Shown: piece after piece, positions 45,267-57,695 of the stretch
How the letters are laid out: each line of letters opens with the position of its first letter
Numbering within the stretch: the first letter of the stretch is position 1
DNA from: Gamsiella multidivaricata
Lineage: Eukaryota > Mortierellomycota > Mortierellomycetes > Mortierellales > Mortierellaceae
Length of the DNA: 64,000 nt
Assembly: GCF_025024155.1 (NCBI RefSeq)
Contig: NW_026251791.1
Coordinates: 89,851 to 153,850 of the forward strand
Direction of reading: 5' to 3'
Made by a program: the position numbers and the translations under genes
Notes under the pieces: generated by a model
What the model was told of the DNA's origin: nothing
Databases searched by the model: none
What the model saw: only the letters and a program-made list of their open reading frames with translations

Positions 45267-47951
45267 TCGGCGCAGAGGGCACCAGCATCGACGACAAGAT
45301 AAAAGGGGATGTGCGCCCATGTTGTGGCCAATGGCGCAGGGTTCGAGATATCATACCCCCGACCGCAGGTGTCTCATTGGCCGGAATTATTGCTCCGTCG
45401 TCGATATAGCTACTATGGGAAGAAATGAGAGAATCGAGGTGTGACAGAGCAAGCTTCTAGTCAAGCATGCCGTCCTTCAGACTTACAACATTCTTCCTAA
45501 CCTTTTACCAAATCCGATAGCGGGTGTATTTCCCGTCAAGACGTTGTTGCTCATTTGCCGTAGCATTAAAAATTAATAACAAAGGTGTCCTCACTGTAAT
45601 CCAAGTGTACAGAGGATCTCCACTGGGGCTCTTATAGTACCCATAACGTTGCCTTCATCGCCAGGAACTTCGTTGTGAACGATACACGACATGCCTAAAA
45701 CTAAAGAAGGCCAAGGTAGCTACTGCTCAGCTAGGCCCAGGTAGTTCGTAGAACCCTCTCCGTCGTAGCGGCAGACGCCACAGAAGGCCCAGAAATGGAC
45801 CTCCGATGTCGAGATGTGTCCAGTTTCTGGACGTGGACGCGGATGTGGAAGTGGTTCATGAGACAGTCCTTCAACTTTTCTTAAATGATACGGGGTTCTT
45901 GAGTTTTTGTGTTGCTGAGCCCACTCTCAAAGGCTGAGTGCGCACCGTGATACTGTGGTGTTCTTCCATGCAGGCGAGAATAAATACTGCGCTATCTCGT
46001 CCAGGCGCGCAGACGTAGAATTGACTCGCGTTAATCTCGGTCATGTATTCCTGTGCTGATTTACCCCAAAGCAGGCTACTACACTTCTGTAATGTCGTGG
46101 CCATGATCGCAAGTTGAGTAGTGTGAATGTATGCCTGGTTTCTTAAAAACTATGACCGTGATTCGAATGGCTCACATAGGACTGACCTTGAAGCTAAGGG
46201 AAGACCCTTTTTGCAACTAATTGCGCACTGTAGGCCGCATATATTCGCACCGTAAGGTGTTGCTTCGTTTTAGCCTTAGCAGTGTGAAAAATCCGCCATC
46301 CGCCCCTCTCGTTCGTTATCTACACAAGCATAGTCTAGGCACGATGGCCAAAACTACTGGAGACCCTCTGCTCTCATAGGCATCACACCCTTACAAAGAT
46401 TTATGAAGGTGCTGGGCCCACGTTCATTTGTGGCCTTCTTTTGCTCTACCTCGACAAACGAGGCAGTAGCCTTCGTTCTTTTTGAACTAGGTTGATAGTC
46501 CCGATCCATATGAGCAACCCCGTTCACCCGACTTAGCCAGAAAACACGAGTGTTTTGAGTCTGCAGATGACTACAGGAAAGATGCGACGGCATCCATCGA
46601 TCTATTGCTTCCAATTGCATGCGATATAAGGTGCTTTGATGTCGTCTAAATATAAGAAGTTAATATATCGAGGCTGCTTTAGCAAGACGATAACTTGACC
46701 GAATTGATGAAGACGACCGACCACCTGAAGCAGACATTATGGAAGTTTGAATTGGGAAATGGCAACGCGAGCCGCCTTGAGAGCACGGCTAGGTGGATCC
46801 TATGCAGATGCGTGCGCCAGCTTCCTATGGATCACTGCGTGAATGGATTTTATCCTGGTACGGAGTATCGTACATGATCTGAACAGGCCAGGCCGAGATT
46901 TTCCCAGAGTCGTCCTGGTATCTTGGCGTCGACCCTATCATCTCAGAAGGGATTTTTCTTGAGGACAAATTCTGCTTGCAAGTGACTAAGCCCACCTCTG
47001 CTACGCTAGGTGTCGAGTATCAACTCCAGTACAACTCACATCAAGTCGCGTAGTCTATCTCGATGTGAGTATCAGATTAGACAAGTGAGTCCTGATGTGG
47101 CTTATCCATTTAATGATCTCTTGCACGTTGGTGGGGGTCTGCTTCTTCCACGTACGACTCGTCTCGTTGCTCTCGTCGCACTCCTCTCATCCCACCCACT
47201 CAATCCTTCCATCACATCCTTCACTTCATCGTCTCGACCATTCTCATCACCCTCCCTTCCTCCTTGCATTCTCTTTAAGCTCCATCTGCTGTGGGGTAAC
47301 GACCACCTTGTCATTGTCATTGGTGTGTAATAGTCAGTTGTACATCTGTCACTTTTAAAGCATCTTTGGTAGCCATGACACTTGCCAACTTTCTTGGGAT
47401 CATACCTGAGCTCGCAAAGAAGCATAACCCTGCCAAACCGTGTTTTACTTAAATGAGGTTTTTTTTCGTTGGATATTTTATCTTATTATCATTATCGTTA
47501 TATATTTTTTGTCTCTTTTAGCCTGTCTTCAGCTGCAGCGCATGCATAAGGATTTCTCAGGATGAAGAGTGTCCGCCAGAAATGGGCCTCCCACAAGACA
47601 TATCGAAGAATCCAAAGGGCATGGCAGGAGTACACTGGCGTCGTGGACAGAAGGCAAGTCCTAACTTACCGCTCACTCGGTCTTGTTGGCGCTTGGCTTG
47701 TCATTTCTGGAGATGAACCGCCGACTATCGATTATTTCCAGTCTCGATCAGAGGATGACGACAACTGCTCTCGCATCGAGATCCAGTGCTTTTGACAGAA
47801 AAACGTGTTAGACATCGTGTCGAGTAATCGTGCATGTATTGTTGCGGCTCTTTTTATCAGCGTTGCTTCTGGCAGCATCTTTGAATCCCTAATCAAGTGT
47901 GAACCTATGTTATGTAATACTCATGTGTACGAGGGAAACCGGAGGAGGGAT

Positions 47952-50900
47952 ATGGGCACGAGTCACAGTTCTCTGCTTACAGCAGCTAACCAAGCATTGC
48001 TTTACTGCTCTCTTAACCTTGACAGTGATGTACAGACTGTCGCGCAGAAACTCAATGCCTTTCTGGACACTTTTGACGAAGCCTATAATGAGATGATCCC
48101 GCAGGTGGAACAGGAACAGGGCGAAATGTCGATCGAGAGACTTTACGGGGATTGTTCAGAAATCATGACCGCTTTGTTCAGCATCGTTGAACGGTATGTG
48201 AGGAACAAGAAAAAAATGATACAGCCAGGAGAAGGCAGATATGGCGGCATTTCATTTCTCAAATATACTTGTTCATTTTGTAATTCTCATTTTCTAAACA
48301 CTTTAGAGAATCCTCGTTAAAAAAGTACGATCGGGCAAAGTGTATGCAGGAACCGGTGAACAAGGCTCTGGCGTTGATTAATCTGATATTGAAGGTAGAA
48401 TTTCATTCCTGACTGAGTTATGGTTGTTTGATCTCAAAAAAAAAAAGAAGCAATCGAATGGATAATAATAACGTTCTTTCTTTTCCTGGCACCGCTATCT
48501 CAGGAGGACAAGTACAGGAGGCAGGCCGCTGAAGCTCCGGACTTTATCTCGCGATTGTTGTCACTCTTGGAGAAGCCTGGATCGCCAGAGACCAAGATTC
48601 TTATTCTTCGCATCATTGCGACAATCGGAGAGAGCGATCGTAATAAAATTGAGATTGGTAAGAACAACATGACTGCGAGTTGCTAATTAGGGAAGCGCTG
48701 CTTATCAAATACTGACATTCATATTTCATTATTATTCATAGCCAAATTGGAGGGCTACAAAAAGATTCTGCGTCTTTTGATCACGGAGAATCCGGAGCTC
48801 ACACAAGAAGTTGTCAGGACGGTCAACCACTTGTTGGAGTTCAGTGGCGATCCAGAGATCGCGGACCTGGCGTTAGTGGCGCCCGGTTTAAAATCCTCGA
48901 TATCTAACCCGCTGTCATCTGCACGATCTAGACCAGGCGTGATTATGGGCTTCAATCCAAAATCTCTACTTTCTCGCTCCTCTGTCCAGTTGATCCGACC
49001 ACAAACACAGGATTCAGCATTGCCGCCAAGACCAAAGTCTTTTATTATGGACAGACATTTGTCACGAGGGACGTCACCCTTTGATTTGCCTCGGCGACTA
49101 CATAGCACATCATCAATGAAAGCCATGACAGGCATCGATCGTGTTTCTCAGGCCATCAGCGAGGTCAGAGGAATGTTTGTTCAGGAACTGGGAAAGATCT
49201 TCCCTCAGCTGAAGGACCAAGACGGTCTAGGCATCCTCGGAATGGGCAACGATGACGCAGGAGACGCCAGCACGGAAAAGCACTATATACCCAATGCGGA
49301 GCAAATTCAGTTCACAATCGCATATTACTCCCAGCTGGTTGGACAGGACAACCCCCCCATAGACGATCCGGAATCGCCTACAGAGTTGCCAGAACTGCCC
49401 GAGCCGCCGGAAACCCATTGCCAAAAAGATTCTGCTCTGCCACCAGACAAATTGAGTAGCAGCATTGTGCCAGGATCAGCTCAATTAGCGAGAAGCTGCT
49501 CTCTCAAAAAGATGGCCTCGACACCAGATTTACGTGCGACAACAAAGCCTGTCCTTGGAGCACGAAGGAATTCGGAGGACAGGACTTGGTCCGAGGTGTC
49601 AAAGGCAACACGGGGAGCGGCTGTCGAGTTGGCGCAGGAAGAAGAGCTTTTGCGAAAGAGTCATCCAGACAATGTTCTTAAGGTATGGCGAAATAGCCAG
49701 TCGCTGGCGCTGATGATTCATTTCCTTCGCACAATACTTTAACGCATAATTTATCTACATTTGATAACTTATTAGGAGTTTATGCGAAATCAAGGTGCAC
49801 TGCGTTCGCTTATGACGATCTTGAGCGACAAGATATCTGGGCAGCAACGTTTTGACCTCTCGAAATCAACTCAAAAGAATCATCTGTCAACGGGAACGAG
49901 GTTGGCTACGAAGATTGACATCATGGAGACAGTCTGCAAAGTGCTATTCCAAAATTCCGCCAACCAGTTAGAATTCCAGGCCATGGACGGCTTCAGCACT
50001 CTTTTAAATGTCTTTGACGAGATCATAGTACCAACGGGCAGTGCAAAGCAGTGCGAGCAGGACTCACACTCATTGTCACCTGAATCGCCCAATGCGGACC
50101 GATTATCGAGCATTCTTCATCCGGCAGCTCCGTCAGGAGACAACGACTTTATATCTGGATCGGAGCACAGACGGTCCATGGCGGCACCTCTGACTACTAA
50201 GAGATCTCTTCTTTTGGGATCGCTCCTGGCGGTGTTCTTCGACCTGGCTTTGGATGGTTCAACAAGGGACATGGTTCAGAACACGGGTGCCTTCCATTTC
50301 CTCTTCCGCCTGCTGCTGGAGTCAAAACAGCTGGATGTCCGGCAGTATGCAATGTATGCGATTCAGGACCTCGTGTCGCTGAACCCCTTGAACGCAGTGG
50401 CGGCGTGGAGATGTGGCGAGATCGACAACATTATTGGGCGGTTGAGAGAGTATCTAAGTTACCGTCCGACGAGCGGCACGCTGCGGGACGCACAGTGGAC
50501 GCTTGGCCGTCAGATGGGGCTTGATCCGAACTCACCAAATGTACGGAGTGTCGTTTTCTGTGGCCTGACGTACTTTGACAGCTTTGTGGTCTCAGAGGAC
50601 ACGGCTGTGCTCGCAGAGATGATCGAAGACGGTTCTCCCGTTTACCAATACACCATCGGGCTTACAAGATTACTGGAATACATCTCGGTGATGCTCATTC
50701 ACGATAATGTCTACATTCTATATGTAAGCATGATATCTCCAATGGACGTCGTCTATGCTTGTATCCCAGAACTCTTATTCACAAAATGCCTCCCTTTGCA
50801 CCTCATCAATAGGAACTCTCTCGGTTGCTGATGGAGGTTGATTTTCCTGACGACTCGTCGATTGTTATCAATGTTGTGCTTCGCTGCGTTGGAAGGATTG

Positions 50901-53900
50901 TTGCGGACATGATTGCCAGAGGCATTCCCGTGGAGGAAAAATTCGCCAGTATCTATCTGCAAATCGTCCGCAGGATGCTCGAGAATCAGCATAAGAGACG
51001 TAAAACCTCTGCAGAGATCGACGACGAACATGAGCAGGAGCTCAGGGATTGTGTACACACCGAGCAGCGGCTCCTGACGCTGCACATCCTTGGCTTGGTA
51101 CTTAGAGGCATGGGAAGCAGCGTTGATGTTTTCGAGTTACTGCAGGGATTTGAAACACTGGCGAACACTATCCTTCTCGAGCGGCGGTCGTGCCATCATG
51201 CCGGACGCGCGGATGAACAACCAGCAACCTACGCCGACTCTCTCGCGGAACCAACGCTCTGCCAGGATTGCTATCGCTCCGACATCGTCGTCTCTGATCT
51301 TGCTCTCTGGCTTTTTAGGGATCTTGCGCTTCAGGAAGCAGACAATGGATCGGTAGTTGCTTGGATCATTGTCATGCTAAAATCTGCGCTGGCAGGAATT
51401 GAAGAGTTGCGGAGACAGAGCGAGGCGACCAAAATCTCGAGCAAGCATAGTCAGGGTTTCCTTCATGTCCAAGCTGAGCGGCAGCAGGATCAGGCCCATG
51501 CGTTACTGGCATACTTGTACACCAAGATCTGCGGCACTGTCTCCCTCATCTTTCGGAAGAGCTGCAATGCGAAACCCGCCTTTGGTGAGGCTTGTGGCAT
51601 GCAACTTCTGTTGAGTGTACTTAGTGTAAGTGATATCGATACTCATATATATTCAGTTACTATTTACGTTCGAATCTTGCGATCGTTCGTTTGATCCCCG
51701 CTAACTGCAGTAGTTTTACTTGCATATACTAAACAGAGCGCCCAGCATCCGGACGTTGCTACAGCAGCCCTAGTGGCGATAGGCGATTTCTTTGCAGGAT
51801 ATGAAGGAACGAAAGCACTGCTGGGCGATAACTTTGGATATGACGGCTTTTTGGAGATCGTGCTACATTCATGTCGTCCCTTGGACAAGTATGTGTTTGT
51901 ATACCATATGTTCATTGCAAGCGATACATGGAGTCTTATAACTAACTGTCGCGCATTTCGCCTGTCTCTTTTTATATAGGATTTGCTGTGAAATTGTTCT
52001 GGAAGTGGCAACGGTCGGAAATGTTATGTCGAGCAAGTCGCGGCCCCATGTTGAGGCAGGGAGCTCTATTTATTGTACTGAGGTCTGGCCCTTCATTGCC
52101 AATCTTTCGGACCCACGTCCGCTCTTCCACTCTGCTCTTCCGTTCACTAGCCCCAGGAAGATCGGCGAGCGGAATTCATTTCGGACGCCTGAGGTGCCAA
52201 CTGCAAATACCAAACTCGATTGGCCAGGTGGATCCACAGCGTACCAGACGAATGGCAGAGGCACGCCTTCGCGACCTAGCAGTGTCTATTTAGATGAGAG
52301 TCTGGAACTCTCGAATCCGAGCTCAACTGGTTCTCAGATTTTGCTCCACACTGGACCATCATCGACCTCATCAGTCATTTCTGGGAATGGGGGCGTGACC
52401 GTTGGTAGTAACAGCCGCTATAGTATTTTCGGAATGTCTCCGTGGTCGAGTATAGCAGCTACATCGGCCTCCAGCTCTATATCGTTAGCCCAGGAGCACG
52501 TCTCAAATGCCTCCCAGATTCCCACCATCCTGGAACCCGGTGAACCCGCTGGTACAGGCTCATCAAGGCGCAGTAGTGTGCAACTGCAGCGAAGCGGACG
52601 TTCCACACCCGCACCACCAAGCCACGATGTTCAACCTGAAGAACAGAGCTCTCCTGGACTTTCGAAGACCTTGTCATCTAATAGGTTATTGCAGACACCG
52701 AAGACAAATGGAGGCGTTGTCAACAGGAAGCGCAGCAATTCTCGCAATCTCGGAGGGTTTGGGTTGAACACTACCAACCTTGGGCTCCATTCGGTCGTAC
52801 CCTCAGAGAGACTAGCGTTCAAGCAGCTTGCAGGAATCGTATTCAGAGACGCAGATGCTGCAAGAATGACACTTCGCCTGCTCGGACGGATAATCGATTG
52901 CAATAATCCAAAGTTGGCAACCGATTACTTTAACCTGTTGATGCTGCTCATGGAGGTTACCCCGAGAAACAAGGAGCTATTGAGTCAAAACAGCGGTTTG
53001 CGCTTCATGCTTGAGATCCTGTTTAGAAGGGGTCGACAGCACGATGGCCTAGGAATGAGCACCCCGGGCTATCCGTTTCTTCCCCGGGCGTCGGATCCAC
53101 CGTATGTTGACCTTGTGCCGGCGATGGGTGCATACGATATCTCAGTGGAAGATGTTCGGCTGTTGTTCGACGCGGTGTACGATCCCTTGGAAATGTTCTT
53201 CCATCTGGTAGCAGAGCCAATTCAGACAATACCCACCCCTACAAGCACCATTAAGGATTCTCTAGGACCTCTGCCAGAGCTGCCTACCAAATTTGACAAG
53301 GAGCCGGATTCTAGACGGAATTCTGCAGGACGACCAAGATCTGAGTCTGCTAGTGCCGTCACGCCCTACTCTAGGAGGAGATCAGGATCTAGATACCCAA
53401 ATGCTGGCCAAGGTGTCTTCCCAGGCCTTCAATTCAACCCGCTTTTTATCGGTGAGATGGAACAGCAGATGATGTACGCAATCGAGAAAGTATCGGAAAG
53501 GGTTGATCCTCCTGCTTATTTCAATTTTAATGGACTGGACGCGAGCTTGACAACATACCCAGGCATTGTGGAGAAGGCAATGTCTGCGAAAGGCGGGTAC
53601 ACCGTCAGCGTTTGGATCAAGGTCACGGCTTTTCTTGAGAAAGAGACAGGGTTGTTCTGCTATGAGGAGGAGAATGGGAGCAGGACTATCTTTGAGCTGT
53701 ACTTCAAATCCCTGGATCAGTCGAACCGGTACTGCCTCTGCGTCCGTACACAGCACTATCCTTCGCCGCCGGAGGACTTTGTCTTTGATCGCTTTGACTT
53801 TGCGGAGACAGGTATCTGGCACCACATCGTCTTTGTTCACCACAAGACCATGAAGCTGATGGTCGACGGTTGTGTTATCCAGTCATACGGAACATTCAAC

Positions 53901-56900
53901 CAGCGCCGGCAGGAGAAAGAGGGTGGAATAGTTGGTGTTCTTGGTAGAAAAGGTAGAAACTGCATGTCCGGATTGGTTCCAAAGACGTCAACATTCAACG
54001 ACGGCACCAGCTTCACCAACTTGTCACTCTCGTCAGCGCCTCAGGATGTCCATCAGCAATTCTCCTCCTCGACATTGTCCGTGTCATCGTCTGTTCAGTA
54101 CTCGTCACAAGTGCCAGGAGGTGCCCAGGAGCCGTCATTAGGTCATTTCTGCGGTCAAGCAGGCAAGGTCCATTTCCTACAGGGAGAGTGGGATCAAGCC
54201 ATGGCGGAGAGGGTATTTAACTTGGGGCCAGCCTCTACGGAGTCATGGAGGTCTCATGATGTAAAAAGCCCTGTGATTGCTGTTCTGGATCCAGAAGACT
54301 TTTTACACGATATGGAGAGCACAAATGTAGAAGAGACGGACAGCGCGCAGTCTCTGGGTCAACCGGCAGCGAGAGATCAAAAGAAGGTGCTGCCGCACGG
54401 GGTTCTTCAGGGGGGCTGCACGATCCATATGACAAGAGCGATGCGGAACTTAATCGGACAAGTTGGGGGGATCCAACTCTGCTTCCGATTTCTGGAAATG
54501 AATCCCTCGCATCTGCAGCTGGTCGGCCTTCGAGTTATCTCCAACTTGCTTTACAAGTCACCCGAGAATATCGCGCAGTTCCAGAATGAGCTCGATGGAT
54601 ACGATATCATGTACGAGCTGCTGTCAAACACAGCATCTGAACTGTCGGTCGATCACTTTGGCGTCCTGTTCGATATTGCGATTAACGGCATGATCAAGGA
54701 CGAACACCTGATACTTTCCAGTATGCCCTGTGTCCAGCTAATTTTGCGGTTGTTACCGAGCACCATGGACTCTGTTCAGAGCTATATCTTGCGCACTCTG
54801 GTGGATCTGATCGTGGAATCGCCAGAGAACATGCGCTTCTGGCGGGCCTCGTTCGGGATGACGACACTCTTCGAGCTATTCAGGAGCCTATCGGCACATC
54901 TCCGACCATTTTTGATGTGGACACTCGAATCCATGATGGATGGTATGACTGTTCAGGAACTTGGGTTACTCATCGGATTCATTGGACATGAGGAAGCTGA
55001 CCTGTTTGAAGTTCGCCGGGATATCATCGAAATGCTCTTCAAGCGCATGACAGCTGACCATGGACTCGTTGACCTACTGGGCTCTGGACTGGAGGGCGTC
55101 ACGGTACTGATCGGCTTATTGGACTCGCCAAATGAGCACTTCAGGATCCTTATCCTCAAGATGATAGGTATTCTTTTGAGCGACAACACAAAGTCTGGCA
55201 AAGCTGCGCTGGATAAACCAAACATCGGCATTGGACTGATTCGTTCGACCCTAGAGAAGTATCCACTTTCCATGGATGTCATCCAGGTCCTACTGGGTCT
55301 TGCCCAGAACAGCTACCGTTGCGACCCAAACTTTCGATCAGCGGAGAAGGGTGGAGCCATGATCGCAAGGAAGTCAGTGGAGAAGGCGTCTACACATCAG
55401 CAGCAACATCATCACCAGCATTCTTCCATTGTTATCGCGCCTCTATTGCCAACACCTGTGAAAGAGGCCTCCTATCTTGGTGCCCCACTTGAGCAGAACA
55501 GTGGCACCATGCTGAACGTTCAGCCCCCCAGTACGCATTCAGGGAAGCAGATATCAGTGGACGACCCCAACAACGCAAAAACAGATCTGCAAGGTTCTTC
55601 GCAGAGCTCAGCTGGCCTCAGAAAACATGTGCACTCGAACAACGCGAATGCACCTTTTGTCAAGATGAGTTCTTTGCCGACAGAGCCACTGATTATCAGC
55701 CATGTCCTTAACTCAGCAACATCCGATGACGCAAGTGCCCTCCGGACCAGTAGAGGTGGCGCCAAGATCACGGATGAACTCACGTACGCCAGCATGATTA
55801 GACTGATCTTGGAGCTCACCGGCTCGTTGTCGCATACGGACCTTGTCACCCACACACTGACGGACCTGAAGCGATTGATGACATCGGAGAATATGCGGAT
55901 CCTATGGGAGGCAGGCTGGGTGAACTGGGTTGGAGCGTTTATGCACGACAAAATCAGGGTACGTGTGACCTCTGCAGCCGAAAACCTGAGCTATAACCGG
56001 GCGATGGGCGTCCTGGATGGGATGATGCAAAAGATGATGATCTTTGACCTATCCCGAAAAGGATCTGTAACTGTGCGAAATAAGGGGTGCTTGGTCAGTC
56101 AGGACGAGGACGTAGGTGTGCAGCTCCGATTAACTGAAGCTGCCCTTGCATGGTTTGACAAGAACCCTAACTTGGATACGGAAGCCGCTAACGTGATCTG
56201 CAAGGGTCTGGTCATCTTGTTCCGTCGACTTGAGGAGCTTTCGCGCAAGTTTGAGGAAAATCAGAGGCAAGCGGAAAAGGCACGTCAAGAAGCTTTTAAG
56301 AAGGAGGTGGCGTTACAGGCTCAGATACGGGCGCAGGAAGAGGAGCGCGAACGACTTGCTCTGGAGGCGGTCTCGTCGGCGCTGAACGGGGTTCTGGACT
56401 GCTTGGACGACTCTGGACAGAGCGACGAGTCTGACTCGAAATCGATACTCTTGAAGGCTGATGAGGGTGATATGGATGCGGAAGAACTGACGATTGAACA
56501 CGCTGGTGGGTCCCCAGCCAGTGACGGGGGAGCGGAGGGCACAATGGACAAACACTCAGGCTTGGCGTCAGGATCAGCCTCGCCAACATCTCCCAGCACC
56601 TCGACGCTATCGCTGCCGCTCTCGACGCTACCGATCAATGTTGCACAAGCAGGTTCTGGCCAGCAGCCCGCACTGGATTCCTTTGAGTCGCAGGCACTCT
56701 CGAGGTCGCCTTCGTCTCACCTTCATCAGACCCACTATACTTCTCAGCCGTCCCACCGATACCATCAACAGCAGAGTCGCCGCTATCGTCCAGTGCAGTC
56801 AAGGACTGGGAATATGTCACTCCCAAGCTCGTCAACACCGTCGGTCGTTCCCGATTCAACTGGCACGATCTTATTCTCCAGCCATGAACTCGGAGGCGGA

Positions 56901-57455
56901 GGGATTTTATGGCCACCTCTGGCTCTCTATGAGCACTTTGCTAACTGTATCAATAACCTGGCGTGCTACAACAACTCGGCGATCCGCACAGCGATGAAAT
57001 CCAGCGGTCTGTTCAAAATCCGAGACAGCTTGGTTGAGAAGCTGAGCAAGGTTGAAAGCCCTGCCGGCGCGATGGCAATGAGCGGTGGCATTGGTAGCCA
57101 TTGTCAGCATAGTACGCTATCTCACTTCCAGCAACCTTCACCTACTATGGGGTCGTCCGGATTTGTGCAGAATCAGTTCATCCATCAACCCATATCATCG
57201 TCGTCCTCGTCGACACACCACGAGTCAGACAATAACTGCAATAGCGGTAGCAATATCAATGGGATCGGTAGTGTCAACGGCATCGCAGCTGGACATAATA
57301 TCGACTATGCCCTCTCAGCCAATACCAGCATCGTGACGAACATCATTAATACCTCCACCGGTCACCCCAGTCCAAAGAGCAATCGTGCTCGAAAACGCCC
57401 AAGTCAGCGACAGAGCCACGCGGGACTCGGCCTGGGGATGCCCTCAGTCATCTAA
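47952..57455 (+). CDS. giant WDFY3/BEACH-family-like protein (ARM, ConA-like, DUF4704-like) without BEACH domain
   Basis: Exons 47952..48193, 48307..48394, 48504..48657, 48742..49682, 49776..50723, 50813..51625, 51737..51888, 51980..57455; 2937 residues, phase intact. The N-terminal 1150 residues are helical ARM-like repeats with disordered Ser-rich inserts. A ConA/LamG-like domain follows (about 1626-1780): GGYTVSVWIKVTAFLEKETG, TGIWHHIVFVHHKTMKLMVDG. A DUF4704-like helical block is at about 1924-2230 (QLVGLRVISNLLYKSPENIAQF). Then come a charged coiled coil (about 2528-2576) and a low-complexity tail with a conserved-looking island, GGGGILWPPLALYEHFANCI. These are the features of the N-terminal half of neurobeachin/ALFY-type proteins, which act in membrane traffic and selective autophagy. 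PH, BEACH and WD40 parts are absent and the next gene is on the other strand. The start MGTSHS is the first in-frame ATG of exon 1. Confidence 0.8.
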
Positions 57456-57695
57456 CTTGTGACCCAACCCATTCACATCTATCCTTCTATTCTCCGCTCT
57501 TTATTTTGATTATTTTCTTGTAGTTTGCTTGTTTATTTACCGTTTATTTGCATAGTTTTGCTCTCGTTCTTTAACACCAACTAATTTATCAACATATCTT
57601 TCTCTGCTTCTTCCTACTCGTAATAATAATATCGCGTGGTTTTTGGTATTACTCGTGGCAATAATGTTCTATTAAAACGGTTTGTCCTTGTGGAA

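Larger units (their letters stand above)
42798..47951. other. gene-poor, repeat-rich region with decayed sequences
   Basis: Five kilobases without an intact gene. It contains a FEN-like relic, a 35-base T run and a dispersed repeat copy (listed separately), plus short frames on both strands that I do not recognise, for example a minus frame at 46354-46620 and plus frames near 43353-43574 and 46695-46877. The pattern of interrupted frames suggests a dumping ground of old gene and transposon copies between the subtilase and the giant protein gene. Confidence 0.6.

Noticed and set aside
45340..45360. GGTTCGA-like string suggesting a tRNA B box
   Set aside because: No A box, acceptor stem or anticodon arm can be drawn around it; no tRNA was found in the window.
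46354..46877. Short frames on both strands in the gene-poor region
   Set aside because: Interrupted and unrecognised; could be old gene pieces but nothing supports a call.
47562..47795. Open frame considered as an upstream first exon of the giant gene (MKSVRQKWASHKTYRRIQRAW)
   Set aside because: No donor joins it in the right phase to 47983, except weak choices, whereas the ATG at 47952 is in frame and continuous with the exon. It may be 5' UTR.
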